DNA of 7,675 nt from Candidatus Altarchaeales archaeon (GTDB taxonomy: Archaea; Altiarchaeota; Altiarchaeia; IMC4; QMZM01), in NCBI GenBank assembly GCA_003663115.1, contig QMZJ01000062.1, positions 1 through 7,675 of the forward strand. The letters run 5' to 3'. Positions 1-5,773 of the stretch are shown in pieces (positions within the stretch are counted from its first letter, which is position 1; each line of letters begins with the position of its first letter). A program made the translations under genes and the position numbers. The notes beneath the pieces were generated by a model. The model did not search any database. It was not told the DNA's origin and saw only the letters and a list, made by a program, of their open reading frames with translations.

Positions 1-105
1 GGAAAAAATTTTGTCTAAATTTTTGGTCAAGCTTTTCCAAAGCTTGATGCGTCAAGGTTTTCTTTGGAAGAAAAGCTTGACTGCTGATGGACCTGAACTT
101 ACACT
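1..105. repeat. 105-bp structured direct repeat, copy 1
   Basis: This block is base-for-base identical to 162-266, so the two copies lie at a 161-bp period. It may continue left beyond the window. Inside are two hairpin-forming parts. The first is AAAAATTT (4-11) against AAATTTTT (17-24). The second is a nested imperfect palindrome at 26-81: outer arms GTCAAGCTTTTC (26-37) and GAAAAGCTTGAC (70-81), middle arms CCAAAG (37-42) and CTTTGG (62-67), and inner arms CTTGA (43-47) and TCAAG (52-56) around TGCG. No reading frame fits. It could be a MITE-like element or a structured RNA; the sequence does not decide between them. Confidence 0.85.
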
Positions 106-161
106 CACCGAATTCTTCTTTTCTTTTGGTCAAGTTCAACCCTTTTAGAAAAAGCGTTGAC
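106..161. repeat. Spacer with a degenerate version of the repeat hairpin
   Basis: The 56 bases between the two perfect copies contain a shortened relative of the same hairpin. GGTCAAG (129-134 region) is followed by CTTTT...AAAAAGCGTTGAC ending at 161, echoing the GGTCAAGCTTTT and AAAAGCTTGAC arms of the 105-bp unit. AAGTTCA (132-138) is also the exact complement of TGAACTT (94-100) at the end of copy 1. The array therefore looks like a series of related hairpins rather than two isolated copies. Confidence 0.5.
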
Positions 162-266
162 GGAAAAAATTTTGTCTAAATTTTTGGTCAAGCTTTTCCA
201 AAGCTTGATGCGTCAAGGTTTTCTTTGGAAGAAAAGCTTGACTGCTGATGGACCTGAACTTACACT
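162..266. repeat. 105-bp structured direct repeat, copy 2
   Basis: This is a perfect copy of 1-105, with the same nested hairpin now at 187-242. At its right end TGAACTTAC (255-263) pairs with GTAAGTTCA (267-275) across ACT, making a 9-bp stem with a 3-base loop. Copy 1 lacks this tight hairpin because its flank differs. Exact identity of 105 bases suggests recent duplication or homogenisation. Confidence 0.85.
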
Positions 267-275
267 GTAAGTTCA

Positions 276-411
276 CACCAGGGTGCGGCGTGCGCTCCCT
301 TCGGTCGCTTAGCCACACTGGTTTGCTTCGAACCTCAACCTCGACGAGCTGTCATGTGGCGGATCACCGTCCGACACCAGTCTGAGCCGAAGGCTCAGCC
401 ACACGCCCAGT
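276..411. other. GC-rich non-coding segment with short hairpins
   Basis: No credible gene is seen here. The segment is much richer in G+C than the AT-rich repeats on its left. Read on the minus strand, GTGTGGCT(A/G)AGC occurs twice, once from 318 to 307 and once from 404 to 393. CTGAGCC (382-388) and GGCTCAG (392-398) form a 7-bp stem with a 3-base loop, 14 bases past the stop of the leftward kinase gene. CACACGC (400-406) pairs with GCGTGTG (418-424) across the kinase stop codon. These may help 3'-end formation or processing of the kinase message, or be part of an unrecognised structured RNA. No T-tract, the usual archaeal terminator sign, is evident. Confidence 0.5.
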
Positions 412-1014
412 TCACATGCGTGTGCCATTTTGTCGAATTTCCGAAGGAAATTCCCTTCTTTTGATCAAGGATAGCCTGTTCTCCAATATCCTATCAACCT
501 CCTTATACAATTCCTTTAGTGATTTTGTGTTCTCTATCCGATAATCTGCCATCTTCTCCATCTCATCAATATATCTCTCCGTCTCCCTCTTCTCGGCCCT
601 GAGGAACTCCTCAAATTCTATTTTATCCTCGCCCTTTTCGCCCCTTGCCCTGCATCTCTCGTACCTTATATCCACCGGGGCGTCGACAAATATCAATAGA
701 TTATCTTCAAATTTTCGAAGCATTTTGACCTCATTCATGTATCTGATTCCATCAATCGCAACAATCCCTGATGTAACCCCTTCCATATCCTTCTCAAAGG
801 CATTAACGATCACATCCTCCCCCAGGGATGTTCTGAGGGAATGCCCAAGTTTCTGCAAATATTCTCTTTCATGGGGAAGATATAGTCTGTCAAGAATGTC
901 CATGAGAATCTGGGAAAATCGCATCTGCTTTGCTCCATATCTCTCGTGGAGATAATTACAGACCACGGTCTTTCCTGAACCCATCCTCCCAGTCAATCCG
1001 ATAACAAGTTTCAT
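412..1014 (-). CDS. P-loop nucleotide kinase, CoaE / dNMP-kinase-like
   Basis: This is a 200-residue cytosolic P-loop kinase. The Walker A motif GRMGSGKT lies at residues 9-16 after a short beta strand. The sequence then has a conserved-looking DGIR at 88-91, a hydrophobic strand ending in VDAP at about 110-113, and an arginine-rich lid (RYERCRARGEK, about 117-127). The layout resembles dephospho-CoA kinase and phage-type deoxynucleoside monophosphate kinases. Archaea generally use an unrelated GTP-dependent dephospho-CoA kinase, so the true substrate is open; UPF0200-type archaeal kinases are another possible relative. The start is set at the ATG at 1014. An ATG at 1041 is in frame, but it lies beside the shared TATA element and would fall upstream of the expected transcript start. 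GGAAG sits directly before the chosen ATG. The last 20 or so residues look like an unconserved tail reaching the GC-rich hairpin segment. It diverges from nadA, with 64 bases between the start codons. Confidence 0.8.
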   Translation of the reverse strand: MKLVIGLTGRMGSGKTVVCNYLHERYGAKQMRFSQILMDILDRLYLPHEREYLQKLGHSLRTSLGEDVIVNAFEKDMEGVTSGIVAIDGIRYMNEVKMLRKFEDNLLIFVDAPVDIRYERCRARGEKGEDKIEFEEFLRAEKRETERYIDEMEKMADYRIENTKSLKELYKEVDRILENRLSLIKRREFPSEIRQNGTRM

Positions 1015-1044
1015 CTTCCAATATAAAAATGTAGGAAACACCTA

Positions 1045-1052
1045 TTATATAA
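1045..1052. promoter_or_regulatory. Palindromic TATA box shared by kinase gene and nadA
   Basis: The octamer TTATATAA is its own reverse complement. Its centre is about 30 bases before the nadA ATG (1079) and about 34 bases before the kinase ATG (1014) on the other strand. With the usual archaeal spacing of 25-27 bases from TATA centre to transcript start, both messages would have leaders of only a few bases. This is inferred from spacing alone. Confidence 0.55.
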
Positions 1053-1078
1053 TCAGATTTAATAATAGTCAGGATAGA

Positions 1079-1990
1079 ATGAGCAATGCAAGATTAATTG
1101 AAGAGATAGAGAGATTAAAGGAGGAGAGGAATGCAATTATTCTGTCGCATAACTACCAGCCAGCCGAGATTCAGGACATTGCCGACTATCTTGGCGACTC
1201 TCTGGGATTGAGTAGAAAGGCATCTAAGACAGATGCCGATGTAATCGTATTCTGTGGTGTTCAATTCATGGCGGAGATCGCGGCCATTCTGTCTCCCGAT
1301 AAGACAGTACTCTTGCCAGATATAAATGCCGGTTGCCCAATGGCGGATATGCTAACCGCGGAGAAGCTTCGGGATCTTAAAAGAAAGCATCCAGATGCCG
1401 TTACCGTTGCCTATGTAAATACGGGTGCAGAGGTTAAGGCGGAGGTCGACATCTGTTGTACATCCTCCAATGCTATCAGGGTTATTGAATCTCTAAGGGA
1501 TACATCGGAGATCATCTTCGTTCCAGATAAATATCTTGCAGATTATGTATCCAAGAGAACCGATAGAAAGCTTATTGTCTGGGATGGATTCTGCCCGAGT
1601 CACGTCAAGGTCTTGCCCGAGGATGTCTTGAGGCAAAAGAGACTTCATCCAAAGGCCAAGGTAATGGTTCATCCAGAGTGTATCCCGGAGGTAATTGAAC
1701 TGGCCGATGAGGTACTCTCCACCGAGGGGATGTGTAAATATGCAAAGAAAATCAGTGCCTCCGAACTGATAGTTGGAACCGAGACAGGTATCCTCCACAG
1801 ACTGCGGAAGGAAAACCCAGAAAAGAGCTTTTATCCCGCCTCGGAATCCGCGGTATGCCCAACCATGAAGATAATAACCCTGGAGAAGATTCTCTGGTCA
1901 CTGCGGGAGATGAAACATGAGATCAGGGTTCCGGAGGACATCAGGGTCAGGGCAGAAAGGGCCGTAAACAGGATGCTAAATCTAAAATAG
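1079..1990 (+). CDS. nadA: Quinolinate synthase NadA
   Basis: This gene encodes a cytosolic [4Fe-4S] enzyme that condenses iminoaspartate with dihydroxyacetone phosphate to give quinolinate, the pyridine ring precursor of NAD. At 303 residues it has normal family length. Hallmarks seen are SHNYQPAEIQDIADYLGDSL at about 23-42, YVNTGAEVKA at 112-121, DICCTSSNA at 124-132, VHPEC at 197-201, and CPTMKIITLEK at 260-270. The three expected cluster-ligand cysteines are present: C86 (AGCPMAD), C172 (GFCPSH) and C260. The start has a weak AGGA four bases upstream and lies close to the TATA element at 1045-1052. larE follows after 4 bases, so the two are probably cotranscribed. No nadC or aspartate dehydrogenase/oxidase gene is in the window. 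The identification is firm. Confidence 0.96.
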   Translation: MSNARLIEEIERLKEERNAIILSHNYQPAEIQDIADYLGDSLGLSRKASKTDADVIVFCGVQFMAEIAAILSPDKTVLLPDINAGCPMADMLTAEKLRDLKRKHPDAVTVAYVNTGAEVKAEVDICCTSSNAIRVIESLRDTSEIIFVPDKYLADYVSKRTDRKLIVWDGFCPSHVKVLPEDVLRQKRLHPKAKVMVHPECIPEVIELADEVLSTEGMCKYAKKISASELIVGTETGILHRLRKENPEKSFYPASESAVCPTMKIITLEKILWSLREMKHEIRVPEDIRVRAERAVNRMLNLK

Positions 1991-1994
1991 CATA

Positions 1995-2732
1995 ATGGAG
2001 AGAATAAAAAGATATGTGGAGAGATTTAAAGGTAAAAGGATAGCGGTGGCTTATTCTGGAGGGGTTGACAGCTCTCTGATCGCTTTTGTAGCTAAGAGAT
2101 TTGCAGACGCCGTAACGATCAGATCAGAATTCACTCCCAGATATACAGTAGATGGCGCCATAAATTTTTCAAAGAGATTCGGAATAAATCACAGGGTTGT
2201 AGATATTACCATTCTGAGTGATGAAATAAAGAGAAATTCCATTAATAGGTGTTATTTGTGCAAGAAAAAAATCTTTCATGAGATAAAAGCACTTGGATAC
2301 GATGTAATTTTAGATGGTACTAACGCGGATGATCTTATGGAGAACAGACCCGGACTGAGAGCAAATAAGGAGGAAAGGGTAGTATCCCCTCTCGCCGATC
2401 TTGGTCTGGGTAAAAGAGAGACGAGAGGGATCATGTATAAAATCGATAAAAAAATTGCGATGAAGCCATCGGAGACGTGTCTCGCCACTAGAATTCCATT
2501 CAATTCCGAGATTACGTTAGAGAGGCTCAGGAGGATAGATAAAGCTGAAGAGATCCTCAGATCCATTAACCTGAGTACTGTCAGGGTTAGAGACCACTTT
2601 CCACTGGCGAGGATACAGGTGCCGAGGAATGAATTTAATCTCATCCTGAATGAAAGGGGCCTGGTCTCCAGATTTAAAGACCTTGGATACAGATTTGTAA
2701 CTCTTGACCTGGAGGGATATGAGGTTAATTGA
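1995..2732 (+). CDS. larE: LarE-type ATP-dependent sacrificial sulfur transferase
   Basis: This is a PP-loop ATP pyrophosphatase of 245 residues. LarE activates the carboxylates of a pyridinium biscarboxylate nucleotide by adenylation and turns them into thiocarboxylates during synthesis of the nickel-pincer nucleotide cofactor. The PP-loop SGGVDS is at 21-26. Further family motifs are NRCYLCKK (84-91), ILDGTNADD (105-113), ETCLATRIPF (160-169) and VRVRD (196-200). C162 aligns with the cysteine that the Lactobacillus plantarum enzyme sacrifices. C86 and C89 add a CxxC, so cluster-based sulfur delivery, as reported for some other LarE proteins, is possible but unproven. The protein ends soon after LDLEGY (238-242), slightly shorter than usual. 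It follows nadA by 4 bases without a good Shine-Dalgarno site. No larA, larB or larC is visible, so another thiolation substrate remains possible. Confidence 0.88.
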   Translation: MERIKRYVERFKGKRIAVAYSGGVDSSLIAFVAKRFADAVTIRSEFTPRYTVDGAINFSKRFGINHRVVDITILSDEIKRNSINRCYLCKKKIFHEIKALGYDVILDGTNADDLMENRPGLRANKEERVVSPLADLGLGKRETRGIMYKIDKKIAMKPSETCLATRIPFNSEITLERLRRIDKAEEILRSINLSTVRVRDHFPLARIQVPRNEFNLILNERGLVSRFKDLGYRFVTLDLEGYEVN

Positions 2733-2772
2733 AAATTTGGATATCTTGGATATGCTTTTGTGGACGTGGCAG

Positions 2773-2781
2773 TTTTATAAG
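2773..2781 (+). promoter_or_regulatory. Probable TATA element for nifS
   Basis: TTTTATAAG lies in the 74-base gap after larE, centred about 30 bases before the nifS ATG at 2807. This would give a leader of only a few bases. Its presence suggests that nifS and the SepCysS gene can be transcribed separately from nadA-larE. A second AT-rich stretch at 2790-2799 is too close to the start to serve by normal spacing. Confidence 0.45.
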
Positions 2782-2806
2782 ACTTTAGCAAAATATAATA
2801 CGAGAG

Positions 2807-3934
2807 ATGAGAAGAATCTATTTGGATCATGCGGCGACGACACCGATTGATTCGGAGGTTGTAGAGGAGATGCTCCCCTACTTTACGGAGAGATTTGGAA
2901 ACGCCTCCAGTTCGCATTCCCTTGGACGAGAAGCAAAGATAGCACTGGAAAACTCTAGGGAGAAAATAGCAGAGGTAATCAACTCCGAGCCGGAAGAGAT
3001 ACTCTTCACATCCGGGGGGACAGAATCGAACAATCTGGCGATAAAGGGAGTTGCCCACAAAAGTAAAAAGGGACACATTATAACAAGTGTTATTGAACAT
3101 CACGCGGTTTTGAATCCGTGCAGATATCTGGAGGGAAACGGCTTCAGGGTAACCTACCTGCCGGTGGATGAATATGGCCTAATAGACCTCAAAGAACTGG
3201 AGAATTCGATAACAGAGGATACGATACTCATCTCAATAATGCACGCCAACAATGAGATAGGAACCGTTCAGGAGATAGAAAAAATCGGGGAAATTGCCAG
3301 GGAAAGGGGCGTATATTTCCATACGGACGCGGTTCAGAGCGTTGGAAAGATCCCCATAGACGTCAAGAGATTGAATATAGATCTATTATCTATCTCATCC
3401 CATAAGATGTATGGCCCCAAGGGTGTTGGAGCCCTCTATGTAAAAAAGGGAATAGAGATAGAGCCAATACTCCATGGGGGTGGACACGAGTTCGGACTCA
3501 GATCAGGGACGGAGAATGTTCCCGGGATAGTGGGTTTCGCCAAGGCAGCCGAATTATCCTTAAAGGGGATGAATAGGGAATCCAACAGGTTGATGAGGCT
3601 CAGGGATAAATTGATCGATGGGGTCCTGGAGATAGAAGGCTCTAGGTTGAATGGGCATCCAAGGAAAAGGTTGCCAAATAACGCAAATTTCTCGTTTGGT
3701 GGGATCAAAGGCAACCTGCTCCAGGATCTGGATGTAAAGGGGATTTTGGCTTCAAGTGGATCTGCGTGTTCCTCTCATTCCTCAGAACCATCTCACGTTT
3801 TAACTGCCATCGGACTATCCGAAGAGGAAGCAAATGCCTCCTTAAGACTTACTCTCGGTAGGGATAATACCGAAGAGGATATCGAGTATGTACTGAGAAT
3901 ACTACCAGGTGTCATTCGTGAATTGAGGAGATGA
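2807..3934 (+). CDS. nifS: Cysteine desulfurase, NifS/IscS family
   Basis: This gene encodes a PLP enzyme of fold type I that takes sulfur from cysteine as an enzyme-bound persulfide and releases alanine. It typically feeds Fe-S cluster assembly and thiolation enzymes. It is 375 residues, near normal for the class. Motifs seen are the N-terminal YLDHAATTP (5-13), TSGGTESNN (68-76), EHHAV (97-101), HANNEIGT (146-153), HTDAVQS (172-178), the PLP lysine K200 in SSHKMYGPKG, RSGTEN (232-237) and the active-site loop SSGSACSS with catalytic C321. The long SACSSHSSEPSHVL segment places it with NifS/IscS rather than SufS. Its stop overlaps the next start (ATGA at 3931-3934), which ties it to SepCysS. 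It may provide sulfur to SepCysS, LarE and the NadA cluster, but which partner it serves is inference. Confidence 0.93.
   Translation: MRRIYLDHAATTPIDSEVVEEMLPYFTERFGNASSSHSLGREAKIALENSREKIAEVINSEPEEILFTSGGTESNNLAIKGVAHKSKKGHIITSVIEHHAVLNPCRYLEGNGFRVTYLPVDEYGLIDLKELENSITEDTILISIMHANNEIGTVQEIEKIGEIARERGVYFHTDAVQSVGKIPIDVKRLNIDLLSISSHKMYGPKGVGALYVKKGIEIEPILHGGGHEFGLRSGTENVPGIVGFAKAAELSLKGMNRESNRLMRLRDKLIDGVLEIEGSRLNGHPRKRLPNNANFSFGGIKGNLLQDLDVKGILASSGSACSSHSSEPSHVLTAIGLSEEEANASLRLTLGRDNTEEDIEYVLRILPGVIRELRR
3926..3930 (+). promoter_or_regulatory. Shine-Dalgarno site for the SepCysS gene; start ambiguity
   Basis: AGGAG ends directly against the ATG at 3931, too close for normal initiation. It lies 6 bases before an in-frame GTG at 3937, which is ideal spacing. 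Translation may therefore start at the GTG, giving a protein two residues shorter that begins MNPRVQ. Confidence 0.5.
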
Positions 3935-5292
3935 AGGTGAACCCACGAGTACAAAAAACGTACGAGGCTTTATTCTTATTGGAGGATCTGAGGGAGATCC
4001 TCAGGGAAACCTCCCCGGACCATAAACTCAACAGAGAACAGGAAGAGAGATTTAAAAAAATCCTATCTGAGCTAAAGAAGAATTTGGAGGAGATTGAGAA
4101 TAATGAAGGGGACGCAAGGATCAGATACATAACCGATAGGATTGAATTAAGAGCTAAAGAGGAGGAATTCATAAATATAAATCCAATTCAGGCCGGCGGA
4201 AGATTAACCAGGGAGGGAAGAAAGGCCCTAATAGCCTATGGCGATGGTTATTCTATATGTGACTATTGCTTTAAACCTTTCAGGTTGGATTTCATCAAAA
4301 GGCCGCCCGTTCACGATTTCTATCAGGAATTGGCAGAATTCGTCGGGATGGATCAGGCGAGAGTTGTCAGGGGGGCAAGGAGAGGATTCCAGATCGTTGC
4401 CAGTTCCCTACTCAGGAAGGGGGATATCGTATTGATCTCATCCCTAGGGCATTACAGTCTGGCCTTAGCCATTGAATCCGTCGGTGCGATCTGGAAGGAG
4501 ATTCCATTAAATGAGAAGAACATTATAACCGCCGAAAATACACAAAAAAAGATAGAATCTGTGAAGGAGGAGATGGGTAAATTTCCAAGCTTGATAGCGA
4601 TTTCCCATATCGATTACATGTTCGGGAATGAACACGATGTTTCTGGAATTGCAAAAATTGCACACGAGTATGAAATTCCATTTCTGTACAATGGGGCATA
4701 TACCGTCGGGGTGATGCCGGTTAACGGAAAAAAGATAGGGGCAGACTTCGTCGTAGGCTCGGGTCATAAGAGTATGGCCTCTCCGGCCCCGACCGGGGTT
4801 CTGGCGGTAACCGACGAATTCTCAAAAAAGGTCTTCAAAACCACTGAGTTATCCGGGGATGTCACCGGTAGAGAATTCGGCATCAAGGAGGTATACCTCC
4901 TGGGGTGTACAGTCATGGGTGCTCCATTAATAGCGATGATGGCTTCCTTCCCGATGGTCAAGGAAAGGGTAAAGCACTGGGACGAAGAACTAAAGAAGTC
5001 AAATTACTTCATCAGGGAGTTCCTGAAGATCAGGGGGAACAGGGTGGTATCAGAGATGCCAAGAAAACACACCCTGTCGAGGGTAGATTCAACGGCTTCC
5101 TTTGACAAGATCGCAAAAAAGCATAAGAGAAGGGGTTACTTCCTCCACGATGAGCTGGCAAAGAGAAAGATCACGGGCATTTTCCCAGGAGCTACAAAGC
5201 AGTTCAAGTTGAATACCTATGGTCTGACGTGGGATCAGATAAAATACCTTGGAAACGCCTTCAGGGAGATAGCTGAAGAATATGGAATTTAG
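3931..5292 (+). CDS. pscS: O-phosphoseryl-tRNA:Cys-tRNA synthase with N-terminal extension
   Basis: SepCysS is a PLP enzyme that converts phosphoseryl-tRNA(Cys), made by SepRS, to Cys-tRNA(Cys) using a sulfur donor. In many methanogens and Archaeoglobus this is a main route to cysteine. The core starts at about residue 80 (FININPIQAGG) and continues with GDGYSICDYC (104-113). C110, C113 and C326 (LLGCTVMGAP) match the three essential cysteines of the family. K280 in GSGHKS is the PLP lysine, and N254 lies in YNGAYTVG. At 453 residues it is longer than the roughly 390-400 residues I recall for simple SepCysS. The extra 60-80 N-terminal residues are charged and helical, with a coiled-coil look at about 15-58, and may resemble the SepCysE partner that tethers SepRS to SepCysS. 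That relation is inferred. The start could be GTG 3937. SepRS and the tRNA are not in the window. Confidence 0.93.
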   Translation: MKVNPRVQKTYEALFLLEDLREILRETSPDHKLNREQEERFKKILSELKKNLEEIENNEGDARIRYITDRIELRAKEEEFININPIQAGGRLTREGRKALIAYGDGYSICDYCFKPFRLDFIKRPPVHDFYQELAEFVGMDQARVVRGARRGFQIVASSLLRKGDIVLISSLGHYSLALAIESVGAIWKEIPLNEKNIITAENTQKKIESVKEEMGKFPSLIAISHIDYMFGNEHDVSGIAKIAHEYEIPFLYNGAYTVGVMPVNGKKIGADFVVGSGHKSMASPAPTGVLAVTDEFSKKVFKTTELSGDVTGREFGIKEVYLLGCTVMGAPLIAMMASFPMVKERVKHWDEELKKSNYFIREFLKIRGNRVVSEMPRKHTLSRVDSTASFDKIAKKHKRRGYFLHDELAKRKITGIFPGATKQFKLNTYGLTWDQIKYLGNAFREIAEEYGI

Positions 5293-5323
5293 GGGACTTC
5301 TCGTTTACGGTTGAATTGATTTA

Positions 5324-5373
5324 GCCGAGGTCCCTTTCCACGGGATTCGACTGCACACGGCCGAGGGCCGAGG
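5324..5373. repeat. GCCGAGG heptamer repeated three times
   Basis: GCCGAGG occurs at 5324-5330 and as a tandem pair at 5360-5366 and 5367-5373. On the minus strand these read CCTCGGC. Seven bases is the length of a tRNA acceptor strand, and the third copy directly abuts the T-arm-like sequence at 5374-5385. Confidence 0.7.
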
Positions 5374-5385
5374 CCGGGATTTGAA
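5367..5385 (-). other. Possible tRNA 3'-end remnant (attachment-site scar)
   Basis: Read on the minus strand, this is TTCAAAT, then CCCGG, then CCTCGGC. That is the order T-loop, 3' half of the T-stem, 3' acceptor strand of a tRNA gene. The matching 5' T-stem half (CCGGG) should precede it but does not; the sequence there is TTTTC. No 5' acceptor GCCGAGG or anticodon arm is found in the following bases on that strand, so no intact tRNA exists here. Truncated tRNA 3' ends often mark archaeal integrated elements. Chance resemblance is possible. Confidence 0.3.
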
Positions 5386-5534
5386 GAAAATTCATAGGAA
5401 AGACTGATATAAATATTGATGTGAATAGGTGAAATGGTGCAAAAATCGGGGAAATGGCGATTTTCGAGTGGTTTAGTGGGGAGTTTTGGTTCTCGTGAGA
5501 GTTAGAGGTTTTTGTAACGGGTAATATTTTGTTA

Positions 5535-5675
5535 ATGGCATCAGAAGATACCCAATAAAGTCCAAGAGGAAGGTCTACAAGCACCTTCCTCAGAAAAATA
5601 GCAGACGAACGGGAAGCAATAGTAACCACAGGCAGGATGAATAAAACACTAAACACGACAGGAAAAAGAGAATGA
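5535..5675 (+). pseudogene. Possible decayed small reading frame
   Basis: An ATG at 5535 opens seven codons (MASEDTQ) before a TAA at 5556-5558. The same frame then stays open for 38 codons to a TGA at 5673. The later part (STFLRKIADEREAIVTTGRM at its centre) has protein-like composition and A-rich codons like those of the AbiE genes. Its pattern faintly recalls Phd-type antitoxins, but that is only an impression. It may be an inactivated gene or chance. Confidence 0.2.
5566..5591. other. Perfect 9-bp inverted repeat
   Basis: GAGGAAGGT (5566-5574) and ACCTTCCTC (5583-5591) are exact complements around an 8-base loop. No T-run follows on either side, so it does not look like a terminator. It lies inside the decayed reading frame and ahead of the AbiE promoter. 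Confidence 0.6.
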
Positions 5676-5773
5676 AATACAGAAACAGGATAGGCTGGAA
5701 TGGGAACAATACCTGCGGGAAATCGGGAATGAATTCCGGTTCTATTTATATACTTATGTTTTATATTATATTG

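Larger units (their letters stand above)
5293..5558. other. Non-coding stretch after the SepCysS gene
   Basis: No convincing gene is seen. The left part carries the GCCGAGG repeats and tRNA-like remnant described separately. A possible TATA element, GATATAAAT, lies at 5406-5414. AAAATCG (5442-5448) and CGATTTT (5458-5464) form a 7-bp inverted repeat around 9 bases, and GAAATGG occurs twice (5431-5437, 5451-5457). From about 5411 to 5530 the plus strand is rich in G and T and poor in C. The opposite bias follows to the right. Confidence 0.5.

Noticed and set aside
40..98. C/D box guide RNA (TGATG and CTGA strings)
   Set aside because: The box-like strings CTGATGG and CTGA are only 3 bases apart and there is no room for a guide; the segment is better explained as part of the nested hairpin.
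1..266. CRISPR array
   Set aside because: Only two repeats are present, each 105 bp and internally palindromic, and the spacer itself resembles the repeat. CRISPR repeats are much shorter and separate unrelated spacers.
276..411. tRNA gene in the GC-rich segment
   Set aside because: GGTTCGAAGC appears on the minus strand, but no T-stem pairing, acceptor stem or anticodon arm can be built around it.
2276..3103. 275-codon open frame on the minus strand
   Set aside because: It lies antisense across the clearly coding larE and nifS genes, has leucine/serine/arginine-rich composition typical of an antisense frame and shows no domain.
5324..5391. Intact tRNA gene
   Set aside because: A T-loop and 3' acceptor can be read on the minus strand, but the 5' T-stem half, anticodon arm, D-arm and 5' acceptor are missing.
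5321..5656. 111-codon open frame on the minus strand
   Set aside because: It has no recognisable motif, runs through the GCCGAGG/tRNA-like region and two inverted repeats, and lacks a ribosome site or promoter; its composition follows the strand bias.
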